From a virus: a DNA stretch of 64,000 bases. The stretch lies in the IMG/VR virus record IMGVR_UViG_3300028490_000007, positions 1-64,000 of that record; one strand, 5' to 3'. The notes under the pieces are model-generated. The model ran no database searches. It had not been told where the DNA came from and was given only the letters and a program-made list of their open reading frames with translations. Made by a program: the position numbers and the translations under genes. Below are positions 7,693-12,990 of this stretch, piece by piece (the first letter of the stretch is position 1; every line of letters starts with the position of its first letter).

Positions 7693-8094
7693 TTATCCCC
7701 TTTGAGATTTTTTGTATTCTTTGGTTAGCTTACTCAAAAGCTTATCGACTGCTTTTCCACCATCCATTGTAGCTGATGGTATAGTGTGCGGTATACCAAG
7801 TATTTTATGCTGTATGTTATTTACTGACGCACCATATGTTTGTTCATTAGGATAGTTCCATTGACCATCCTCCCAAATACGAACACTCTCTCTGTCATAA
7901 CATGCTATGATCCATGGGTCTTCTGTTACAATAGATTTCACATACTGTCTATAGTTTATGCGTTCAAACATAGACATAGCCTGCTCTGGATACCATACTA
8001 GGTCATGTCTTGACTCAGCTATCTTGTGCCATGTTCCTGCTTGTGGGAGAACGTAACATACGCCTTCCAATTCGAGTTCTTGTTTCTTTTCCAT
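7693..8094 (-). CDS. hypothetical protein; first gene of the left minus-strand operon
   Basis: 133 aa from the ATG after TAGGAGAAAAA. An upstream in-frame ATG at 8151 would add 19 residues but lacks a ribosome site. The middle has several tryptophans (W-H-K-I-A-E, D-L-V-W-Y-P, D-P-W-I-I, W-E-D-G-Q-W), suggesting a small beta domain. No function recognised. It immediately follows the structured element at 8152-8475, which may carry the operon's leader or terminator. Confidence 0.65.
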   Translation of the reverse strand: MEKKQELELEGVCYVLPQAGTWHKIAESRHDLVWYPEQAMSMFERINYRQYVKSIVTEDPWIIACYDRESVRIWEDGQWNYPNEQTYGASVNNIQHKILGIPHTIPSATMDGGKAVDKLLSKLTKEYKKSQRG

Positions 8095-8154
8095 TTTTTC
8101 TCCTAATATATATTGTCTCCGCTTCATGTAATACTTAACTATGAAACGCAATCT

Positions 8155-8216
8155 AAAAAAAATACAACCACCTGCCCAGTACAGACAAGACGGTTAAGTC
8201 TCATCTGCACTGGGCA
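8155..8216 (-). terminator. terminator-like hairpin with U8 tract
   Basis: The arms 8173-8185 and 8204-8216 form a 13-bp stem. On the minus strand the single imperfection is a G-U pair, whereas on the plus strand it would be an A-C mismatch. This favours minus-strand transcription. A second small stem (AGAC/GTCT) sits inside the loop. A run of eight U (8155-8162) follows 10 nt after the stem, a slightly long spacing for a Rho-independent terminator. Confidence 0.5.
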
Positions 8217-8470
8217 ATAATGGATGCTGGTTTAATGCCCTTAGCTGGGCTGTACACTTCGTCCACGTCACAGTATGGCTCGCCGCATGTGTACCCGTCT
8301 GATCACTGATTACAGTTAGTGAACCCACTTACCTAAGTCTTCCGACAGGATTTAGTTTTTGTTACCATGATGGTATTTTGTTTTTGATAGCCGGCTATTA
8401 TATAGCTCTATCTTTTATTAAGGTTTGGTGGGTTGCCCACAAGTTTCGTATATGGATCTTTTCACGGACC
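8165..8470 (-). ncRNA. candidate structured RNA of about 300 nt
   Basis: This stretch has no convincing gene apart from a 25-codon reading frame at its start and is visibly more GC-rich than its neighbours. Minus-strand stems include GTGGG-caa-CCCAC, GATAGCCGGCTATC, ACCAT-c-ATGGT, TCACT/AGTGA, GGGTACAC pairing with GTGTAC..CCC, GCCC/GGGC and the terminal hairpin at 8173-8216. The string of local stems ending in a terminator-like hairpin argues for a discrete transcript. The family is not recognised. Confidence 0.45.
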
Positions 8471-8475
8471 TGCAT
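8398..8475 (-). CDS. possible 25-aa micropeptide
   Basis: A short reading frame with an excellent ribosome site (AAAAGGAGGTAAT) before ATG. It begins M-Q-V-R-E-K-I-H-I-R-N-L and is basic. It overlaps the 5' part of the structured element, so it could be a leader peptide. Too short to judge by composition; the main support is the ribosome site. Confidence 0.3.
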   Translation of the reverse strand: MQVREKIHIRNLWATHQTLIKDRAI

Positions 8476-8490
8476 ATTACCTCCTTTTAT

Positions 8491-8667
8491 TTAGTTGAGT
8501 TCCCAGAACTCTTGTTTTGCTACCTCAAGGGCAGCATTGTTTTGGAGAGTTACACTGTGGTTATCCCACTTGACTCTTCCTTTTTTGTCCTGTATCTTTC
8601 TGATTAGAAATCCTGCATCAGGTGCAGAAATTTCCAATAAGACTTGCTTCTTGTATCTAAGTTCCAT
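8491..8667 (-). CDS. hypothetical small protein
   Basis: 58 aa from the ATG that follows GAAAGGGTAGC. An upstream in-frame ATG at 8700 would overlap the previous gene and has no ribosome site. Predicted beta-rich N-terminus with a C-terminal helix; no recognised domain. Confidence 0.55.
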   Translation of the reverse strand: MELRYKKQVLLEISAPDAGFLIRKIQDKKGRVKWDNHSVTLQNNAALEVAKQEFWELN

Positions 8668-8677
8668 TGCTACCCTT

Positions 8678-8776
8678 TCAGATAAGTGACTGTATGCCAA
8701 TCACGAGTTGACCAAGAACAACAAGTGCTCCTGATACCTTTATGCCTACAATAAGACATGCCTCCATCTTGTCCAT
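8678..8776 (-). CDS. tiny membrane peptide
   Basis: 32 aa. Residues 8-32 are a nearly continuous hydrophobic stretch (C-L-I-V-G-I-K-V-S-G-A-L-V-V-L-G-Q-L-V-I-G-I), consistent with a single membrane span. The frame is open further upstream to 8872, but that part overlaps the better-supported 48-aa gene. The ribosome site is weak, so the start and even the gene are uncertain. Confidence 0.4.
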   Translation of the reverse strand: MDKMEACLIVGIKVSGALVVLGQLVIGIQSLI

Positions 8777-8789
8777 TACTTTGTCAGGA

Positions 8790-8936
8790 TTAAATACTTG
8801 CAAAATTCCAGCCTCCGAATAATGATGACATGACGTCTTCAGTATTAACGTGTCTAATAACGCCATCTTCATCCGACATTAACACTCTGCCCCAAATATC
8901 TAAACCACCGTAAAGGTTATTATCTTTCTCAAACAT
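8790..8936 (-). CDS. hypothetical small protein
   Basis: 48 aa, starting M-F-E-K-D-N-N-L-Y-G-G-L-D-I-W-G with a very strong ribosome site (CGGAGGTACAAA). It sits directly at the 3' end of the large structured region and begins the tiny-gene cluster. The composition is protein-like, with W and G in loops. Not recognised. Confidence 0.6.
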   Translation of the reverse strand: MFEKDNNLYGGLDIWGRVLMSDEDGVIRHVNTEDVMSSLFGGWNFASI

Positions 8937-10470
8937 TTTGTACCTCCGTACTGTAGCCCAACGCTTAGGTGCTACGTGATCAAAATTTTCGTACTAGACA
9001 GTCGATCAGTTCTGTCCGCCTTTTCTTTTTCGCTTTAAGGTAGCTATTCTTTTCAAGTTTCAATGCCTATACAAAAATTGCAATAGACTCGCTTCTGCGT
9101 GAAAGACAACCGCCAGTTATAAGGCTCAGGGTGAGCACAAACGCCTCCTGCAAGCAGGTTTGACTTCCGGGGACTTCCGGCTATTACGAGCCTTCTCTAT
9201 CGGCAGACTATGTATAAGCCACTAAGAGAACACTTCCTACAATCTGTAGGCTACCTCACTCATAGACAGTGGGGTTATGTATAAAACACAACAATCAATA
9301 TTCCGTGGAATACTCATTGTTACGATTTACATTTATTATGTAATCGCAACTGAAACCTTAATCGCTACCCCGTAGTAAGGGTCATTGCGATCTCGGTCCT
9401 CGTTGCTTCCCGGTTTTTAAAACCGAGTACAAAAATTGTACCCGGTTCGTTTCCGGGACAACGGTCATACAGAAATCATTGCATGTGAAAGGTATGACAA
9501 CCTCACATGCTCTACCCTACTACGTTCACCGATTGAGTGAAACAGGGTTGGCAAGCCTAAGCTCACCGGTTAGCTTTCTTTGTCAATAGTAGCTATACTA
9601 TTAAGAAGCCGGGAAATGACCCAGCCTCAAAACTTGTTTTTTTACAACCCACAAGTAACGTGATGGCGGTTTTTTAACGTGGTTTCTCACGCTGATTTTT
9701 ACGTCTTATCTGACGGGACGGTTCTCTTCTTACCGACAACGGGGTCTCACCCAGTCCTTCGTTTTCACACCAAACAGGTAACGGCTACGTTTAACGCCCA
9801 GCTAGGCAACGAAATCATCAAAGCTCCAATAAGCTCTCATGGTCTCGCCCTCCGTAGAGGACCGGTTTGATTACCGAGTTAATGACCACAATCTTATGCG
9901 TCAAGACCTTCTCGGTTGCAGAGCACAGAATTCACTGTGTTGACTTCGCATGCGTCTTGCACATGCTTCCCAAGACTTTGCTCTTCAGCTTGGGGTTCTG
10001 GTTCGTCTGGTAGCTACCCAGACTCTGATCTTCACCTCTCGTGCTAACGATAGGCTATCTTCCACGACATTGCTGTCTGAAGCCCTTACACACCGACATG
10101 TGTAAGCATATTAAATCGGCTATTGTTCAGCGTTGCTAATCCCTGCCGGAGAAGTAGCTGCTTTATCCAGGTTCACTGGTTCTGGCGTGTATATATTCCT
10201 ACTGTACACCAGAAGTGTGGAGTTGACATAACCCACAATAGCTCGTTTTCCCGTAACCGGATTGGTGGTAGCACACCGTGTTGTACCCTTTATGGAATAC
10301 ATGTTCATTCAAGAGACTATGCCGCCTCACTCGAACCAGGTCTCAACCTGTAGTGTTGTTCTGTTTCAACACATCTAGCCATCACAGGCAATACAGTGTA
10401 AATCATCCAACGATGACTTAGTGCTGTATTCAATGGACTTGTATACCGCCCATTGAGAGCGGTTTTATGA
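8937..10470 (-). ncRNA. large structured non-coding region, candidate giant phage ncRNA
   Basis: About 1.5 kb without a credible gene, more GC-rich than the coding regions and dense in inverted repeats. Examples: GTCATAC/GTATGAC interleaved with GCATGTG/CACATGC (9464-9510); the arms around 9342-9370 that form a 12-bp stem; CTTACACA/TGTGTAAG near 10085-10106; AATACAG/CTGTATT near 10390-10430; GTACAA/TTGTAC near 9427-9441; and CCTAC/GTAGG near 9237-9251. Several imperfect stems become G-U paired only on the minus strand (9342-9370, 10402-10420), and all neighbours are on the minus strand, which favours that strand. One stem near 9253-9273 fits the plus strand better. Size and location are compatible with the ornate phage RNAs GOLLD or ROOL, but I cannot match a consensus by eye. 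It may be more than one RNA. Confidence 0.55.
9464..9510 (-). other. perfect H-type pseudoknot
   Basis: Two 7-bp perfect stems are interleaved: 9464-9470 pairs with 9492-9498, and 9481-9487 pairs with 9504-9510. Chance occurrence of two perfect interleaved 7-bp stems in 47 nt is low. It lies in the middle of the large structured region and is the clearest tertiary-type element there. Confidence 0.55.
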
Positions 10471-10608
10471 CTATCCTAGCTCACAAGCTACTCCGGGGTT
10501 GGAGTCAAGCATTCGATTAAATCTTTCGATCCAATTCTTCTGCTCAAGAGTAAGCTGCTTAGCTGGTATGGCCATCATTTTTTTAAAGTTTTGTAACGTA
10601 TATTTCAT
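10471..10608 (-). CDS. hypothetical small basic protein
   Basis: 45 aa with a strong ribosome site (TGGAGGTGTGTT). It begins M-K-Y-T-L-Q-N-F-K-K-M-M and contains a helix L-E-Q-K-N-W-I-E-R-F-N-R-M-L. It is the first gene downstream of one of the two 31-bp promoter-like repeats and directly precedes the large structured RNA region, so they may be co-transcribed. Not recognised. Confidence 0.6.
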   Translation of the reverse strand: MKYTLQNFKKMMAIPAKQLTLEQKNWIERFNRMLDSNPGVACELG

Positions 10609-10702
10609 AACACACCTCCATTATTTTGTGTGGCGATACTTGTTTCCAGAGTATCTGAACCCATATAAATGCAATACTTAGCTATCTACTTAGGGAAATT
10701 GT

Positions 10703-10733
10703 AAGATATATTCTCCTACATAGTATATACCCG
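10703..10733 (-). promoter_or_regulatory. promoter-like 31-bp repeat, copy 1
   Basis: Matches 11547-11577 at 30 of 31 positions. On the minus strand its core is CGGGTATATACTATGTAGGA, containing TATACT. It is 95 nt upstream of the 10471-10608 start codon. Both copies sit at the same kind of place, 100 nt or so before a minus-strand gene, which is why I read them as phage promoters rather than random repeats. The motif does not resemble the TTGACT/TATAAT sites of the virion region. Confidence 0.55.
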
Positions 10734-10757
10734 AAAAACGGCCATTTTTACACCTTT

Positions 10758-10789
10758 TTAGGGCTATTTAGGGCTATTTTAGGGGCAAT
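10758..10789. repeat. three tandem 10-11 bp iterons
   Basis: TTAGGGCTAT occurs twice back to back (10758-10767 and 10768-10777), followed by the variant TTAGGGGCAA (10779-10788). The run lies between the end of the MazG-like gene and the promoter-like repeat. It could be an operator or a protein-binding array. The rest of 10609-10801 is AT-rich leader with no gene. Confidence 0.5.
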
Positions 10790-10801
10790 ATACAGAAGCA
10801 A

Positions 10802-11095
10802 CTACGGCTTATTAAGCTGTACTGTGCCTCTTTCTATGCTGTATAGGAGCCATTTCTCGTATTTAACGTCACGAGAATTGAACTCCTTACGGTTTGGGAA
10901 GTCAGTTTTGATGTCCAATCGTCTACAAAAGTAAACTGTATCAAGCATCTCACGCTGTATGGCGTCAGCATTAGACTCTCCTGTCTCAGGATTTCTATCC
11001 TCAAGACCATGCTGAATAGCCTTGCCTATCGCCTGCTGAACTTCAGCTAGTTCAGCGGCTAGACGAGATAAGTCGTGCTGTGTAATGTCCATCAT
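10802..11095 (-). CDS. MazG-like nucleotide pyrophosphohydrolase-type protein
   Basis: 97 aa. It contains L-A-A-E-L-A-E-V-Q-Q-A-I-G-K-A-I-Q-H-G-L-E-D-R-N-P-E, then E-M-L-D-T-V. This fits the E-x-x-E/E-x-x-D metal-binding helices of small phage MazG-type NTP pyrophosphohydrolases, which hydrolyse NTPs or (p)ppGpp-like substrates. Short, as usual for the phage versions. The ATGATG start overlaps the stop of the upstream membrane protein. The family assignment is moderate because only the helical motif is visible. Confidence 0.6.
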   Translation of the reverse strand: MMDITQHDLSRLAAELAEVQQAIGKAIQHGLEDRNPETGESNADAIQREMLDTVYFCRRLDIKTDFPNRKEFNSRDVKYEKWLLYSIERGTVQLNKP

Positions 11096-11439
11096 ACGAA
11101 CATCCTTCTGCAGTAGCTTCTTACCTCACGGTTTATGACGTAGCTTCTATATGAAGCGTTTATCATTGAACCGAGATATGCAGACATGATATATGTTGCA
11201 CCGAAGTACGACAACATATCTGTCATATTCTCAGGAGTTAACAGTATTAACGTCCCAAGAAATACAAGTTCAGCACCTATACGAGCTATACTCATACGGG
11301 TAACTATCCTACTTGCAAACCCAATAAGGGCAAACGTAGCTATTGCTACATACCCTGCGTTTGCAACAGGGAAGATATAGTATCCCAATGCCATAATAAG
11401 GGCTACGGCTGAGCCACCCAAATACATTCTATTATTCAT
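11092..11439 (-). CDS. small polytopic membrane protein
   Basis: 115 aa with about three predicted membrane segments (near residues 8-30, 32-48 and 55-70) and a basic C-terminus (R-E-V-R-S-Y-C-R-R-M-F-V). The ribosome site AAGGAGGTTATT is strong. It lies downstream of promoter-like repeat copy 2. Proximity to the amidase could suggest a holin, but a better holin candidate exists at 25816, so the function is left open. Confidence 0.6.
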   Translation of the reverse strand: MNNRMYLGGSAVALIMALGYYIFPVANAGYVAIATFALIGFASRIVTRMSIARIGAELVFLGTLILLTPENMTDMLSYFGATYIMSAYLGSMINASYRSYVINREVRSYCRRMFV

Positions 11440-11500
11440 AATAACCTCCTTGGTTATATAGTCATCAAACGATGTCTCTATGTGCTATAGTCTAATCCCT

Positions 11501-11527
11501 ATACTATTTTTTTCTTAGATATAGTAT
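11501..11527 (-). promoter_or_regulatory. hairpin in the 5' leader of the membrane protein gene
   Basis: Inverted repeat ATACTAT/ATAGTAT with a 13-nt loop, between the promoter-like repeat (11547-11577) and the start codon at 11439. It would form in the transcript leader. It may affect stability or ribosome access; no known riboswitch is recognised. Confidence 0.35.
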
Positions 11528-11546
11528 GAGTGATTGACACAAAGAG

Positions 11547-11577
11547 AAGATATAATCTCCTACATAGTATATACCCG
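11547..11577 (-). promoter_or_regulatory. promoter-like 31-bp repeat, copy 2
   Basis: Near-identical to 10703-10733 (one difference). Reading on the minus strand gives TATACT in the core, with the start codon of the membrane protein gene 108 nt further on. The remainder of 11440-11659 is AT-rich leader and carries no gene. Confidence 0.55.
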
Positions 11578-11629
11578 TTTTCTGTCGGTTTTTACAGTTG
11601 TTTGGAATGGTGTTTCTGGGGGATAAGAC

Positions 11630-11645
11630 AGAGCTGAGAAGCTCT
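11630..11645. other. hairpin after the amidase gene
   Basis: AGAGCT/AGCTCT stem with a 4-nt loop, extended by an outer AGA/TCT-type pairing, 14 nt past the amidase stop. There is no U-tract on the minus strand, so any terminator function is doubtful. On the plus strand the loop would be GAGA, a GNRA tetraloop. Confidence 0.3.
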
Positions 11646-11659
11646 ATCTGGAAGGTGGG

Positions 11660-12211
11660 TTACGCTACTTTTTTGAAAAACTCTATAAAGGAATTGGTCA
11701 ACTCTTCACGTCCTCTTTGTCCGTGCATATACTCACTCTGATGTGATGCAAAGAATGGCTCTATGAGAATACAATAAGATCTACCTCTACACAGGAAGCC
11801 ACCACCTCTGTTTTTCTTTGTCTTAGGTTTGACGCCTCTATCTCTATTGTTTAAGTGTTTAGTAAAGATGGTATTCATCATTCCTGCATACCTAGCACTT
11901 GTCGTACTTCTTGAGCAATGTAGAACCTCATGACCATTTGCACTAGCATGAGAAGAAGCATTGAAGTGTAGGGAAATAGATATGCTTGCACCCCATGCAT
12001 CAATCTCTTTGTGTAGCATCTTCATTCTCTGAGTGTATCCATGCCCTGACTCTTTTCTATGGAATATTTTAAGTTCAACACCGGTTCCTTTGGCTTCCTC
12101 TACTATCTCTTTGGCTAGGTCATTATAAAATGCCCATTCAGACACCCCACTATTACCATACGCTCCACGACTTCTACTTCTATGTCCTATGACAAGTGCT
12201 ATCTTTTTCAT
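11660..12211 (-). CDS. endolysin, N-acetylmuramoyl-L-alanine amidase (Amidase_3)
   Basis: 183 aa from the ATG following AGGAGAAC. The zinc-amidase signature is complete: H10 in V-I-G-H, E25 in S-E-W, H82 in S-L-H-F-N-A and E151 in I-E-P-F-F. This family cleaves the bond between MurNAc and the stem peptide of peptidoglycan. There is no signal peptide, so release would depend on a holin. The start codon overlaps the HNH gene stop by 4 nt. The lysis partners (holin, spanins) are 14 kb away on the other strand. Confidence 0.92.
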   Translation of the reverse strand: MKKIALVIGHRSRSRGAYGNSGVSEWAFYNDLAKEIVEEAKGTGVELKIFHRKESGHGYTQRMKMLHKEIDAWGASISISLHFNASSHASANGHEVLHCSRSTTSARYAGMMNTIFTKHLNNRDRGVKPKTKKNRGGGFLCRGRSYCILIEPFFASHQSEYMHGQRGREELTNSFIEFFKKVA

Positions 12212-12519
12212 TTTTGTTCTCCTGTTAATATTGATTTTAAGTACGTACACAGTACCATAAAGTTTGCGAAGTCGTACTTTGTACACTTCTCTCTATACGA
12301 GCGTTTAAAGTTGGTATGGAAGTTCATGTGACATTTTCCACACAGTGTTATCCCATTGTCAACATCATGCCTCTCTTCCGGGAAGTAAGAGCCACTGTTT
12401 AGATGATGAGCTGATCTTCCCTGTATGCTACCACATCCGGGAACTTGGCAGACCTTATCTCGCAATATGACTCTTACCCTCCATATCCTATAATCTCTAG
12501 TGTGATGCCATTTTGCCAT
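12208..12519 (-). CDS. HNH endonuclease
   Basis: 103 aa. It has C-Q-V-P-G-C, A-H-H-L, the D-N-G-I-T-L-C-G-K-C-H segment and a closing H-x3-H; this is the HNH fold with two structural zinc-binding cysteine pairs. Free-standing HNH proteins of this size act as homing or DNA-processing nucleases. It is translationally coupled to the endolysin, which is an odd pairing and may reflect a homing insertion beside a lysis gene. The ribosome site is moderate (AAGGTATTACT). Confidence 0.85.
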   Translation of the reverse strand: MAKWHHTRDYRIWRVRVILRDKVCQVPGCGSIQGRSAHHLNSGSYFPEERHDVDNGITLCGKCHMNFHTNFKRSYREKCTKYDFANFMVLCTYLKSILTGEQK

Positions 12520-12553
12520 AGTAATACCTTTTTGATATTATACTGTCTAATTA

Positions 12554-12583
12554 AGCAAATGTTAATACCTGCACTACTATAAT
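12554..12583 (+). promoter_or_regulatory. putative sigma-70-like promoter for the structured RNA and tRNA
   Basis: A perfect TATAAT at 12578-12583. The -35 side is poor (AAATGT-like at the right distance). It is the only good -10 site before the plus-strand RNA genes and would start transcription near 12590. Confidence 0.4.
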
Positions 12584-12589
12584 GCTTTT

Positions 12590-12741
12590 CTACAACGAAA
12601 TAGTCTAGGTCCGTAGGGCTATTAGAGTATGCGAGGAAAGTGACTACGGGACAAACAAAACTGTATGAAACATAGCAGATGTCCTTCGCATTTTAATTGG
12701 CAGTGAAACATATGTCAGCTCTAGTTATACTGTAGAACCGT
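12590..12741 (+). ncRNA. structured RNA directly upstream of tRNA-Ser, RNase P-like motifs
   Basis: No gene fits here. Stems: 12609-12616 with 12644-12652 (one bulge) and 12629-12637 with 12682-12691 (one bulge) are interleaved, giving a pseudoknot, and 12661-12667 pairs with 12671-12678. CCGTAG occurs twice (12611 and 12738), both able to pair with the single CTACGG at 12644, and the second copy reaches into the tRNA 5' end. The motifs GAGGAAAG (12633), GTGAAA (about 12703) and GTAGAA (about 12732) appear in the same order as the conserved blocks of RNase P RNA, but the element is far too short for a normal one. Identity unresolved. Confidence 0.4.
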
Positions 12742-12830
12742 AGATGGTTGTCTGAGCGGTTTAAAGAGCTTCCCTGCTAAGGAAGTGTGGGCCTGTCTCA
12801 CCGAAGGTTCAAATCCTTCACCATCTGCCA
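12742..12830 (+). tRNA. tRNA-Ser (GCU)
   Basis: 89 nt with an encoded CCA. The acceptor stem is AGATGGT/ACCATCT with discriminator G; the anticodon stem CTTCC/GGAAG encloses CTGCTAA, giving anticodon GCU; there is a long variable arm as in class II tRNAs; the T stem is GAAGG/CCTTC with loop TTCAAAT. It would read AGC and AGU serine codons. It is the only tRNA I found in the window. Confidence 0.95.
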
Positions 12831-12933
12831 CAACTCCCTATCTCCAACAATAACTTCTTAAACGCCAAACTTTCTCAACTATAGTAAAATAGCTTTTATT
12901 ATGGTAAAATTTTCAAGACACAAAACTAGAGTC

Positions 12934-12963
12934 TTGTGGGTTGTGGTATAAAAATGCTACAAT
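12934..12963 (+). promoter_or_regulatory. sigma-70-like promoter with extended -10 for the first virion operon
   Basis: TTGTGG (12934-12939), 18-bp spacer, then TACAAT (12958-12963) preceded by TGC, an extended -10. It is 28 nt upstream of the 12991 start codon. A hairpin CAAGAC/GTCTTG (12914-12936) overlaps the -35 box; it may be the end of the tRNA transcript or an operator. Confidence 0.55.
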
Positions 12964-12990
12964 ACAGAAAATAAAATAAGAGGAATTAGT

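Noticed and set aside
8183-8330. Minus-strand GTG-initiated frame of about 44 codons and an alternative cysteine-containing frame in the 300-nt structured element
   Set aside because: The frame with protein-like residues has a stop just upstream and no start; the GTG frame has only a poor ribosome site. Both lie in strong stems.
9679-9870. 63-codon open frame on the plus strand inside the structured region
   Set aside because: Isolated, opposite to all neighbours, with no ribosome site; the same bases form RNA-type inverted repeats.
10120-10308. 62-codon open frame on the minus strand inside the structured region
   Set aside because: It has no ribosome site at a suitable distance, and its sequence is explained by strong stems (TGTGG/CCACA with inner GTT/AAC, and TCTGG..CCAGA).
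8937-10470. Ribosomal RNA
   Set aside because: The length and structure suggested it briefly, but none of the universal 16S or 23S sequence blocks can be found on either strand.
11092-11439. Holin next to the endolysin
   Set aside because: It is a multi-span membrane protein, but the 25816 gene with its spanin neighbours is the better holin; the function here is left open.
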